Below, piece after piece: positions 39,386-49,396 of a DNA stretch of 64,000 nt. The stretch lies in assembly GCA_902826775.1 (NCBI GenBank), contig CADEHE010000002.1, positions 1-64,000 of the forward strand, given 5' to 3'. The notes under the pieces were generated by a model. It saw nothing but the letters and a program-made list of their open reading frames with translations, was not told the DNA's origin and did not search any database. Both the position numbers and the translations under genes were made by a program. Position 1 is the first letter of the stretch. Every line of letters starts with the position of its first letter. This DNA is from an uncultured Pseudomonadota bacterium. Its GTDB lineage: Bacteria; Pseudomonadota; Gammaproteobacteria; Burkholderiales; JALYOK01.

Positions 39386-39679
39386 GGCATCCCGTTTTCC
39401 AAGCTGCTGTCGAGCCGTGGAATCATCCCCGGCATTAAGGTCGACAACGGCGCCAAAGCGGCGGTGCCGGGGATCGTATTTCTCTCCGGCGGTCAAAGCG
39501 CCGAATAAGCGACCGATCACCTCAATGCCATGAACGCGATGGGTCGGAATCTGTGGGAGATCAGTTTCTCGTATGGGCGAGCGCTGCAAGCGCAGGTGCT
39601 CGCTGCCTGGCAGGGAATGGAAAGCAATGTCGTTGCCGCGCAGAAGGCATTCGAGATCCGCTGCCGGCTGAATGGTTGA
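39386..39679 (+). pseudogene. Class I fructose-bisphosphate aldolase remnant
   Basis: In one frame: GIPFSKLLSSRGIIPGIKVDNGAK is followed without a gap by AVPGIVFLSGGQSAE, then TAA (39506-39508), then TDHLNAMNAMGRNLWEISFSYGRALQAQVL to a final TGA. These are the early and the last parts of vertebrate-type class I aldolase. The middle 150-180 residues, including the Schiff-base Lys, are deleted in frame. The deletion, the TAA and the fusion to ppsA make a dead gene. Confidence 0.85.
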
Positions 39680-39728
39680 GGGAAAATACGCTCGGTCGAT
39701 GGAGCGCACGGCGTAACGCGCGCGAGTC

Positions 39729-39917
39729 TCATCGGCGTTGATCGAACGCGCCGTGGTGCTGCCACCACTGTTTTGCTTTGGCAATCGCAATGCGGATGGC
39801 TTTACCCTCCTCGTAACCATCTTCCAGTAGCGCGTTGGCGATTTCGATCGCTTTCTCGCGCACCACAGGATCAAGATACTTCATGGACACTGGAAAGTAG
39901 CTGCTGTTCCACGGCAT
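39729..39917 (-). CDS. Small conserved stress-region protein (62 aa)
   Basis: MPWNSSYFPVSMKYLDPVVREKAIEIANALL then EGYEEGKAIRIAIAKAKQWW. This MPW...KAIEIANALLE...EGKAIxIAxAxAK pattern is shared by short DUF2188-neighbour proteins found in stress clusters; function unknown. It follows the carbamate kinase gene by 4 bases, so it is the last gene of that operon. Confidence 0.75.
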   Translation of the reverse strand: MPWNSSYFPVSMKYLDPVVREKAIEIANALLEDGYEEGKAIRIAIAKAKQWWQHHGAFDQRR

Positions 39918-39921
39918 GGCG

Positions 39922-40854
39922 TCACGCCCACTCAATGCGCTCGCAACCCGCATCGATGCGCGTGCCCGAGCTGCCGTGCAACATGCGGTCCAGATCACTC
40001 ATCGCGCCGATGGTGGCGGGTGCCCCGCTCGACTCAGTGAATTCGCAGGCAGCAGCCACTTTGGGGCCCATGGAGCCGGCAGCAAACGTGCGCCTGCCCA
40101 GTTCAACGGGCGCGATACGGCGCACCGCGCGCTGGCTCGGCAAGCCCCAGTCGAGGTAGACAGCGTCAACGTCGGTGGCGATCAGCAAATGATCCGCGCG
40201 CAGCTCGCGCGCCAGTAGACTCGCGCAGGCGTCCTTGTCGATGACCGCTTCCACGCCGATGCAAGCGTGATCCTCACTCGCGCGCACCACCGGAATCCCG
40301 CCCCCACCCCCCGCGATGACGATCGCGCCGTGGCCCAACAACCATGCGATCGCTTGCAGCCCGAGAATGCGGCGCGGCGCGGGCGACGCGATGACGCGGC
40401 GGTAGCCGCTGCCGTCCGGCGCCACGTGCCAGCCCTGTGCGGCCGCGAGCTGCTCGGCCTGCGCGCGCGAATACATCGGGCCGATCGGCTTGCTCGGACG
40501 GCCGAAGGCGGGATCATCGGGATCTACTTCGACGCGTGTGAGCAACGTAGCCACCGTTTTGGCCTCCGGTAACTGATTCGCGAGCTCTTGCTCGAGTAGG
40601 TAGCCGATCATGCCTTCGCTTTCGGCATCCAACACATCGACCGGGTAGGGCTCCACTTCCCGGTACGCGGCGCTCTGCAGCGCCAACAATCCAACTTGCG
40701 GGCCGCTGCCGTGGGTGACGACCAGCTGATGCTCCCGCGCGAGTTGTGCCAGCGCCAGCGCCGCCGTCTTGATGTTCGCAAGTTGATTCTTCGCGCTCAG
40801 TGCCTGGCCGCGGCGCAGCAAGGCGTTTCCGCCGACTGCGACTACTATAAGCAT
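39922..40854 (-). CDS. arcC: Carbamate kinase
   Basis: 310 aa amino-acid-kinase fold: VAVGGNALLRRGQ at the start, VTHGSGPQVGLLALQ, GHGAIVIAGGGGGIPVV and KVAAACEFTE near the end. It makes ATP from carbamoyl phosphate and ADP, a classic anaerobic energy source in arginine or purine breakdown. No arcA or arcB is next to it, so the carbamoyl-phosphate source is elsewhere. Six bases after the cyclic-DPG-synthase-like gene; likely one operon. Confidence 0.94.
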   Translation of the reverse strand: MLIVVAVGGNALLRRGQALSAKNQLANIKTAALALAQLAREHQLVVTHGSGPQVGLLALQSAAYREVEPYPVDVLDAESEGMIGYLLEQELANQLPEAKTVATLLTRVEVDPDDPAFGRPSKPIGPMYSRAQAEQLAAAQGWHVAPDGSGYRRVIASPAPRRILGLQAIAWLLGHGAIVIAGGGGGIPVVRASEDHACIGVEAVIDKDACASLLARELRADHLLIATDVDAVYLDWGLPSQRAVRRIAPVELGRRTFAAGSMGPKVAAACEFTESSGAPATIGAMSDLDRMLHGSSGTRIDAGCERIEWA

Positions 40855-40860
40855 CGACGA

Positions 40861-42228
40861 TCACCCCGAGCCATGGCGGGCGGTACGCAACCGACCCAGG
40901 AACCCCTCGATAAAGCTTGCCAGCGTCGGCTCACCCGCTTCAGCGAAGTCATAGCGTGCACGCAGAACCGGCTTATTGATCTTGATCAGCGCGGCCAAAT
41001 CAATCGGCGTGCCAGTGATGATCGCCTCCGCATCCGAGCTGTTGATGGTTTGCGCGAGCGAGCGCAACTGGCTTTCGTCGTAGCCCATCGCCGGTAGCAC
41101 ATTGCCGATGTGCGGGTACGCCTCAAACACGCGTAGCAGATCAGGGGTGGCGCTGCGCCGCGGATCGATCACCTCCTTCGCGCGAGCCTCGACGGCGGCA
41201 GCATAGCCTGCACCGTAGGGCATGCCGCCATGGGTGATACTCGGCCCGTCTTCCACCACCAGCACGCGCTTACCGCGAGCCAGCGCGTCATCGAGATGGA
41301 CTGCGGAGGCTGCCAGCACGATGGGTGCGCTGGCGTTGAGCATGCGCACCTGGTCACTCACCTCCTTTATCGCGGTGCTCGAGGCCACATTCACTTTGTT
41401 GACGACGATTACGTCAGCCATGCGCACCACCGCTTCGCCCGGGTGATGGCTCGCCACTTGCGTCGGGCGCAGCGCGTCGGCGAGCACGATGTGCAGGTCG
41501 GGCTTGAGAAACGGGAAGTCGTTGTTGCCACCATCCCAGACAATGATGTCGGCTTCCTGTTCGGCTTGATTCAAGATCGCTTGGTAGTCAACGCCGGCAA
41601 ACACGACGTTGCCAAAGACGAGGTGTGGCTCGTACTCTTCGCGCTCTTCGGCGGTGCAACGCGCTGCATCCAAGTCTGCGCGGGTAGCGAAGCGCTGCAC
41701 ACGCGCCTGTTCAAGATCTCCGTACGGCATGGGATGGCGCAGCAGCGCCACGCGCTTGCCCGCTCTGCGTAGATAGCGCGACAGCCATCGCGCTACTTGC
41801 GATTTACCGCAGCCGGTGCGCACAGCCGATATGGCAATCACCGGGTGCCTCGAGCGCAGCATGGTGCGCTGCGGCCCAAGCAAAACGAAATCGGCGCCGG
41901 CCGCCAACGTGCGCGATGCCAGATGCATGACGTGCGCATGCGTGACGTCACTGTAGGCAAACACAACGTGCTCCACACTATGCTTTCGGCACAGCACCTC
42001 TAGCTCGCCCTCGTCGCAAATCGCAATCCCCTCGGGATAAAGCTCACCCGCCAACGCACGCGGGTAACGCCGGCCGCCGATGTTCGGGATCCGCGTCGCG
42101 GTGAACGCCACTACCTCAACGCCCGGATCGTCGCGATAAACGACGTTGAAATTGTGGAAATCGCGCCCCGCCGCGCCGAGGATGACCACGCGAGTGCGCG
42201 CCGTTGCCTTTGTTGAAGTTGCTCTCAT
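40861..42228 (-). CDS. Cyclic 2,3-diphosphoglycerate synthetase-like protein
   Basis: 455 aa. N-terminal Rossmann-type VVILGAAGRDFHNFNVVYRDDP, a P-loop near residue 140 (ISAVRTGCGKSQVARWL) and GGNNDFPFLKPDLHIVLADALRP with VVNKVN. This is the family of archaeal cyclic 2,3-diphosphoglycerate synthetase, frequent in bacteria beside carbamate kinase, where its product has not been established. It forms an operon with arcC. The likely promoter (FNR-type box 42605-42618, -10 TATTAT) is about 340 bases upstream. Confidence 0.82.
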   Translation of the reverse strand: MRATSTKATARTRVVILGAAGRDFHNFNVVYRDDPGVEVVAFTATRIPNIGGRRYPRALAGELYPEGIAICDEGELEVLCRKHSVEHVVFAYSDVTHAHVMHLASRTLAAGADFVLLGPQRTMLRSRHPVIAISAVRTGCGKSQVARWLSRYLRRAGKRVALLRHPMPYGDLEQARVQRFATRADLDAARCTAEEREEYEPHLVFGNVVFAGVDYQAILNQAEQEADIIVWDGGNNDFPFLKPDLHIVLADALRPTQVASHHPGEAVVRMADVIVVNKVNVASSTAIKEVSDQVRMLNASAPIVLAASAVHLDDALARGKRVLVVEDGPSITHGGMPYGAGYAAAVEARAKEVIDPRRSATPDLLRVFEAYPHIGNVLPAMGYDESQLRSLAQTINSSDAEAIITGTPIDLAALIKINKPVLRARYDFAEAGEPTLASFIEGFLGRLRTARHGSG

Positions 42229-42261
42229 GCTATTGAGAATTACAAAATCGGGCGACAGTTT

Positions 42262-42381
42262 CCCCCCATCCTAACCTTCCCCCGCACGCAAAGACGGGCG
42301 CAGCCTGAGCTTTGCTCATCTGCGCGTGGAGGGAAGGAACTTCCCCCTCCCTTGCGCACCGCGCGGGGGAGGGATGGGGTG
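42262..42381. repeat. Palindromic REP/MITE-like intergenic element
   Basis: Nested inverted repeats: outer CCCCATCC (42264-42271) with GGATGGGG (42372-42379); CCTTCCCCCGC with GCGGGGGAGGG; an inner hairpin GCGCAG..TGAGC-ttt-GCTCA.CTGCGC (42298-42325); and GGGAAG-gaa-CTTCCC (42331-42345). Typical of short mobile palindromic elements in proteobacterial intergenic DNA. It lies in the long leader in front of the cyclic-DPG-synthetase-like gene. Confidence 0.6.
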
Positions 42382-42604
42382 AGGGCTACGCGGCGCATTG
42401 GCGTATCACGGGGTTATGTAACACTCGATAAGCGGCTGGGTGGGCGGGGTCGAACGCGAGACATCGCTGTGATATACAAGGGCTAGGATAGGTTGATAAT
42501 TCGCTCTGAATGAGATTGTTCCCCCTATACTCCCGCTATTTCTACACTATCGCGGCGGGAGGATACAGAAAAAAACAATAATAGCGGCGCACCCGGACGC
42601 GCTT

Positions 42605-42618
42605 TTGACCTTGATCAA
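42605..42618 (-). promoter_or_regulatory. FNR/CRP-family operator, TTGACCTTGATCAA
   Basis: Perfect arms. On the minus strand TATTAT (42578-42583) starts 21 bases past the box, so transcription should run toward the cyclic-DPG-synthetase/carbamate kinase operon. No -10 is evident on the plus side. Confidence 0.75.
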
Positions 42619-42702
42619 GTTCGCCTGCGCATGGCGCAGATTCCTCGCCCACGCGGCCCCGGTTGCGATCACATCGATCGGCAATACGCGCGCTTGCCCG
42701 AA

Positions 42703-42917
42703 CTAAGCCGCCGCGAGTGCATGTCTCTGGCGAAAGGCCTGCTCAATCTCGCGCGGGGTGAGAAAGCGCCCCTCGGATGCAACCCGCTGCATGAGGGCCA
42801 CGATCAGCTCGTTCAGCGGCGTGGCGACGTGCAACTCCTTACCTTGGCGGACGATTTCGCCATTTAGGTAATCGATCTCGGTCGGGCGTGTGCGCGCGAC
42901 GCTTTGCCACGTGAATC
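42703..42917 (-). pseudogene. C-terminal fragment of 2-dehydropantoate 2-reductase
   Basis: On the minus strand the frame reads TRPTEIDYLNGEIVRQGKEL then TPLNELIVALMQRV and a C-terminal helix, ending at a TAG at 42703. This is the characteristic EIDYLNGEIV segment of ketopantoate reductase (PanE/ApbA). The NADP-binding N-terminal domain is missing and a TGA precedes the fragment. The remainder of 42918-43167 has only the tandem repeat. Confidence 0.75.
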
Positions 42918-43022
42918 AGCCGGGCCCGCTAAATACCTTTATTCGCGCTCTTACATGGGTCGGCTAATGGGTGACCCTGTTTCTCCAATTAAGTGGGGAA
43001 TAATCATCCGGGCACGGATTCT

Positions 43023-43092
43023 CTTCCGAATATATCGCGCCTGGCCCGTTTGATCTTCTTCCAAATATATCCAGCCTGGTCCGTTTGCTCTT
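43023..43092. repeat. Two tandem 35-bp repeats
   Basis: Copies 43023-43057 and 43058-43092 share CTTCC.AATATATC, CCTGG.CCGTTTG and CTCT with about 5 mismatches. They lie downstream of the glycine-rich PEP-CTERM gene. Purpose unknown. Confidence 0.6.
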
Positions 43093-43167
43093 ATCTTGCA
43101 CCTTTCCCATACGACACCTCCTTCGGTATTGTCTACCCTTAAAAGTGCCTAGGTAATCTGGGACAGC

Positions 43168-45357
<2,190 letters not shown>

Positions 45358-45409
45358 ATGGCCCTCCCGATCATTGTGCAAGGAAACGCTCCAATCTTGT
45401 TTACAATAA

Positions 45410-45425
45410 TGCATATTGCGTGCCA
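45410..45425 (-). promoter_or_regulatory. Sigma-54 (RpoN) promoter
   Basis: On the minus strand TGGCACG-CAAT-ATGCA: the -24 GG and -12 GC are in exact register and 7 of 7 bases of the -24 block match. The predicted start is about 42 bases before the PEP-CTERM gene. RpoN control with the PrsK/PrsR system is known for PEP-CTERM proteins in some betaproteobacteria. The region 45426-45627 holds no gene. Confidence 0.78.
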
Positions 45426-45627
45426 GCACATTTTTGCTTCTCAATCCAAGTAGTTATGATCAATAGGCGCTTCAATGTAATGCGGATCGACACACTTGTT
45501 GATCTCTTGTAGATATTTTTCCCGACAAGAGAACGGTCGCATTATTTACATTTGGCAACATAAACAATGACAAACAGATACTTCGTTCCCAACCTGCTGT
45601 CTGTAAAGAAAATCGACAACACAACCA

Positions 45628-46281
45628 TCAATCATTCAGTTCATGGTTGATCGCATAACGAATCATTTCCGCCTTATTGCGCAAACCAGTCTTTTCGGTA
45701 ATGCGGCTCTTATAGGTGTTGACGGTTTTAACGCTGATGCGCAGGCTCTCGGCGATCTCCGTCGCGCGGAGCCCGCGACTAAGCAAATTGAGTACGGCGG
45801 ATTCTTGCGAGGAAAGTGCTTTAGCCTGCGCGCGTGGTGTAGGCTGTAAAGCCCCCTCGCCGGCTATCAGATCGGCAAGCGCCGAACTCAAGTACTTGCC
45901 GCCCCCGGCCGCGGAGCGCACCGCCGCCAAGATCTGATCCGGCGCGCTGTTTTCACTCAGGTACCCGGCGGCGCCGGCTTGCAATAGCGCGATGGCGCGA
46001 CGCTCGTCGCGATCTCTGCCTAGTAACAGAATCTTCGCGCTGGCGAGTGCGCTGGACGCTGTCGACACGCTATGCATGAGAATTTCAACTTCGTGCTCTG
46101 AGCCGAGCCGGATCAAGACCACGTCGTAGGCGCGCTTGCGCAGCAAGGATTTGGTATCGGCGATAGCGTTTACTTCGTCGATGCGCTTGGCGATGCCGCT
46201 GGCGAACAAAATCTGCTTCAGTCCACTGCGCACGATGACGCGCGAATCGACGATGAGAATTTTGAACACGGAGGCGTTCAT
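45628..46281 (-). CDS. LuxR/NarL-type regulator with a degenerate receiver
   Basis: 217 aa. A receiver-like N-terminal domain (KILIVDSRVIVRSGLKQIL) and a LuxR helix-turn-helix near residues 150-210 (LSSQESAVLNLLSRGLRATEIAESLRISVKTVNTYKSRI). The receiver has lost its active site: the phospho-Asp position is Arg58 (VVLIRLGS), the second acidic residue is Ser13, and the conserved Lys is Ser (GYLSENSAP). It cannot be phosphorylated in the normal way and probably acts constitutively or by another signal. Encoded between the PEP-CTERM gene and the stress genes, both of which could be targets. Confidence 0.85.
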   Translation of the reverse strand: MNASVFKILIVDSRVIVRSGLKQILFASGIAKRIDEVNAIADTKSLLRKRAYDVVLIRLGSEHEVEILMHSVSTASSALASAKILLLGRDRDERRAIALLQAGAAGYLSENSAPDQILAAVRSAAGGGKYLSSALADLIAGEGALQPTPRAQAKALSSQESAVLNLLSRGLRATEIAESLRISVKTVNTYKSRITEKTGLRNKAEMIRYAINHELND

Positions 46282-46411
46282 CTCAGATGAAACTGCGTCG
46301 CACGGCGCGTAAGGGTTTTGGTGTGTTCTCTTACAAAAACAGTATACGAGGAATCACGGCACGATCATTTGACAAATGGCGTGCATGCAAACGCGATCGC
46401 CCGGCATCAGC

Positions 46412-46930
46412 TTATTTGCCGCCTTGCGCACCAGATTTTTCTCCCTGCTCTTTGGCACTCTTTTTGACCCGCGCCGCCACCTTTTCCACAGAGCCGCGAA
46501 AATCATCCAGGAGTTGCTGTGCGCCTTCACGCAATTCATCCCACGCCTCTGCGCCGTGGTCACGCAATTCAGCGAGTTTTCGTTGCGCCACGGAACGCTC
46601 TTGCGCCAACGTCTGCATTTGCGCATGAATTTCCTTGCTTATCGTGGCGCCCGCTTTCTTCGCGGCGGCTGTCAGCTCTTCGAGTTTCTCATCCCATTCG
46701 GTGAGCTGCTCTTCCAGATTGCGCTGGAATGAACGCTTTGAATCAACCTCGCTGCGCGGGCTTTCCTGGCGCATCAATAGGCGATCGACCTCAGCTTCAG
46801 CTTCGAGCCAATCCGCAATGGCGTCGCTACTAAACCCATTGTGTTCGGCGCGGTAGTATGCTGCCTCGGCGATCATTTCACGGCGTTGTTCGGATGAAAC
46901 GCTCGCCACGCTTTGCGTCTTGGTTCCCAT
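46412..46930 (-). CDS. DUF2934 protein with coiled coil
   Basis: 172 aa from ATG 46930, seven bases after AAGGAGGT. Residues about 15-50 are the DUF2934 motif (IAEAAYYRAEHNGF then IADWLEAEAEVDRLL). The rest is a long charged helix (LEEQLTEWDEKLEELTAAAKKAGATI...) ending with a Lys-rich tail. DUF2934 proteins are common in stress and plant-associated regions without a known function. Behind an FNR-type box. Confidence 0.82.
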   Translation of the reverse strand: MGTKTQSVASVSSEQRREMIAEAAYYRAEHNGFSSDAIADWLEAEAEVDRLLMRQESPRSEVDSKRSFQRNLEEQLTEWDEKLEELTAAAKKAGATISKEIHAQMQTLAQERSVAQRKLAELRDHGAEAWDELREGAQQLLDDFRGSVEKVAARVKKSAKEQGEKSGAQGGK

Positions 46931-47007
46931 GGACATACCTCCTTGCGTTGATAAAGCCAACTACGTGCAGAACGTGGCCAGTTTGGAGATTCTTCGACGA
47001 GAAGGTC

Positions 47008-47021
47008 TTGATCTACGTCAA
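47008..47021 (-). promoter_or_regulatory. FNR/CRP-family operator, TTGATCTACGTCAA
   Basis: Perfect consensus arms. CAAACT (46980-46985) is a weak -10 candidate 22 bases past the box, toward the DUF2934 gene. Confidence 0.72.
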
Positions 47022-47070
47022 CGCAGCGCACCGAGCAGCAAACTCTGTCCAAGCCCCATATATCCTCGTA

Positions 47071-48810
47071 TCAACTCGCGGCGCGCAGCGTGGTGTGCTT
47101 CAACAAACTTCGCAACGCTTTGAGCGAGCGCGTGTTGAGTACGTCTTGTTTCGACAACCAGCCGCGCCGCGCTTGGCCGACGCCAAAGCGCAGATTCGCC
47201 AAATCGAAGGTGCTGTGCGCGTCCGAGTCGATGGCGATGAGCACGCCCTCGGCCTGCGCCATTTGGCAGTGCACGTCCCACAGATCCAGGCGTTCGGGTT
47301 GCGCATTCGCCTCCAGGAAGCAGCCGCGCTGCTTTGCGTGCCGAATGATGCGGGCCATGTCGACTTCATAGGCGGCGCGCTCATCGAGCAAGCGTCCGGA
47401 CGGATGCGCCAGAATGGAAAAGCTCGGATGATCCATCGCGCGCAGGATGCGCTCGGTTTGCTTCGCGCGCGGTAACTCAAACTTGCTGTGCACCGCGCCG
47501 ATGACGAGATCGAGCCGGCGCAGCGCCGCATCCGGCAAATCCAGGCTGCCATCGGCAAGAATTTCCACTTCGATTCCCTTGAGCAAGGTGATGCCGTCCA
47601 GGCGGGCGTTGAGGCGATCGATCTCATCGCTTTGCTGCGCCAAACGCTTCACGTCCAGTCCGCGCGCGATGCCAAGCTGGCGCGAATGCTCGGTGATGGC
47701 GAGATACTCGAGCCCAGCCGCGCGCGCGGCCAGCGCCATCGCTTCGAGGCTATCGCGGCCGTCGCTCGCCTTGGTGTGGGCGTGCAGATCACCGCGCAGG
47801 TCGGCAAGCTCCACCAGTTTCGGCAAGCGCCCGCTCTGCGCTGCTGCAATCTCACCGCGATCCTCGCGCAGCTCCGGCGCCAGCCACGGCAGACCGATCG
47901 CCGCGTACACGGACTGCTCGGTTTCGCCGGCGATGCGCTCGTCGCCGCGAAACACGCCGTACTCGTTGATCTTCAGGCCGCGCTCCTGCGCGATGCGACG
48001 CAGCGCAATGTTGTGCGCCTTCGAGCCGGTGAAGTAGAGCAAGGCGGCGCCGAAACTTTCCCGCGGCACGATGCGCACATCCACTTGGATGCCGCTCTTC
48101 AGCACAACGCTGGCGCGCGTATCGCCGCTCGCAAGGATGCTATTGACTTCGTCGTACTCGACGAATCGTTTGGTCACAACAGCCGGATTGCTTGCGACCA
48201 CCAGCAAATCTAAATCACCCACCGTGTCGCGCATGCGGCGAAAACTGCCCGCCACAACCACTTGCGACACGCCGCGCGTTTCGCGCAGGTATGCTACTAG
48301 CGCATCGACATACTGGGACGCTCTTGCCAGATTGAACCTTTTTGGCCATGACTGATAGCCTTCTACTGCTCTGAGTATATGCTGTTCCGTCTTCTCGCCG
48401 AAACCTTTCAGTTCATGGATGCGCCCTTCAGCAGCGGCGCTGCGCAGTTGCTCCAGATTCTGGATGTTGAGTTCGAGCAGCAGCGCCTTGACGCGCTTCG
48501 GACCGAGTCCGGGAATCTTTAGCAATTCGCTCGCACCGGCCGGCACCTCGCTGCGCAGCCGCTCCAGGAAAGCGCACGTACCGGTATCGAGTATCTCGTC
48601 GATTTTGGCGGCCAGATCGGCGCCGATGCCGGGCAGGTCGGTGAGCGCCTTGCCTTGCGCGCGCAGCGTGTTCAAGTCGGAAAGCAGGTCGCCAATAGTG
48701 CGCGCGGCATTGCGGTAAGCGCGGATGCGAAACACGTTCGCGCCTTGCACTTCCAGCAAATCCGCGATCTCGCCGAAGACCGCGGCCACATCGGCGTTAT
48801 GGACAGGCAT
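47071..48810 (-). CDS. polX: DNA polymerase X family protein with PHP domain
   Basis: 579 aa. N-terminal helix-hairpin-helix part (DLPGIGADLAAKIDEIL, KIPGLGPKRVKAL), polymerase palm with VGDLDLLVV (catalytic Asp pair) near residue 205, and a C-terminal PHP phosphoesterase (LRGDLHAHTKASDGRDSLE, ITEHSRQLG, IDSDAHST) expected to give 3' exonuclease or AP-endonuclease activity. Acts in base-excision and gap repair. Follows the HPF gene by 38 bases and shares its promoter. Confidence 0.94.
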   Translation of the reverse strand: MPVHNADVAAVFGEIADLLEVQGANVFRIRAYRNAARTIGDLLSDLNTLRAQGKALTDLPGIGADLAAKIDEILDTGTCAFLERLRSEVPAGASELLKIPGLGPKRVKALLLELNIQNLEQLRSAAAEGRIHELKGFGEKTEQHILRAVEGYQSWPKRFNLARASQYVDALVAYLRETRGVSQVVVAGSFRRMRDTVGDLDLLVVASNPAVVTKRFVEYDEVNSILASGDTRASVVLKSGIQVDVRIVPRESFGAALLYFTGSKAHNIALRRIAQERGLKINEYGVFRGDERIAGETEQSVYAAIGLPWLAPELREDRGEIAAAQSGRLPKLVELADLRGDLHAHTKASDGRDSLEAMALAARAAGLEYLAITEHSRQLGIARGLDVKRLAQQSDEIDRLNARLDGITLLKGIEVEILADGSLDLPDAALRRLDLVIGAVHSKFELPRAKQTERILRAMDHPSFSILAHPSGRLLDERAAYEVDMARIIRHAKQRGCFLEANAQPERLDLWDVHCQMAQAEGVLIAIDSDAHSTFDLANLRFGVGQARRGWLSKQDVLNTRSLKALRSLLKHTTLRAAS

Positions 48811-48848
48811 GCGCGCGCCTCAACTGCCCCGCCGCCAACGCGGGCGCT

Positions 48849-49184
48849 TCACGCCGCGCTTTGGTGTCGCCCGCCGTCGCCGCGCAGCCGCTGGGCGTAC
48901 TCCTGTAGTTGCTGTGCCGCGTGGTCGAATGCCTCGCGCACCGCCGCGCGCGCATCTTCATTCTCGCCGAACGTCACGAGCGCCTGGCCCGGCACGTGCA
49001 GTTCGACGCGTACATTGAGCACGCCATGCCGATGTCTGGCCTGATCCGCGGCGCGCACGCTCACACGGCAATTGAGGATGTCGGCAAAAAACAGCTCCAA
49101 CTTCATTGCCCGTTCCCGAATCGCTTCTTCCAAGACTGGGGAACGGGGAACGTCGCGGAGAGTAATCTGAAGCGGGCTGTCCAT
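48849..49184 (-). CDS. Ribosome hibernation factor (HPF/RaiA family)
   Basis: 111 aa, intact: MDSPLQITLRDVPRSPVLEEAIRERA, KLELFFADILNCRVSV, and FGENEDARAAVREAFDHAAQQLQEY. The short type; binds the 30S subunit and inactivates ribosomes during energy shortage. Promoter with perfect FNR-type box and TAATCT -10. Confidence 0.93.
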   Translation of the reverse strand: MDSPLQITLRDVPRSPVLEEAIRERAMKLELFFADILNCRVSVRAADQARHRHGVLNVRVELHVPGQALVTFGENEDARAAVREAFDHAAQQLQEYAQRLRGDGGRHQSAA

Positions 49185-49241
49185 AGCGTTTGCATCCTCA
49201 AGTTAAGGTCAGCAGATTAGGACGCTGCGACGAGAAGGTAT

Positions 49242-49255
49242 TTGACGCCGGTCAA
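49242..49255 (-). promoter_or_regulatory. FNR/CRP-family operator, TTGACGCCGGTCAA
   Basis: Perfect arms. TAATCT (49214-49219) starts 22 bases past the box, predicting a start near 49207, 23 bases before the HPF gene. Confidence 0.85.
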
Positions 49256-49396
49256 GGTTTGAGCGTGTTGGCCTTGCCGCCCAGCCTCAAGCCATCGAAA
49301 GCTGAGGTCACACAAGAACACGTCGTTGAGCCGCGGCCCTTAACGCAGATCAAGATATAGCTGCTATGCGATGCAAGCCATAGAGGCAGCGCTTAC

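Noticed and set aside
42262-42381. CRISPR-like repeats
   Set aside because: The palindromes are nested and single, without spaced direct repeats; no cas genes in the window.
42631-42867. 78-aa plus-strand frame right behind an FNR-type box
   Set aside because: The opposite strand carries the clear ketopantoate reductase segment, so this frame is its shadow.
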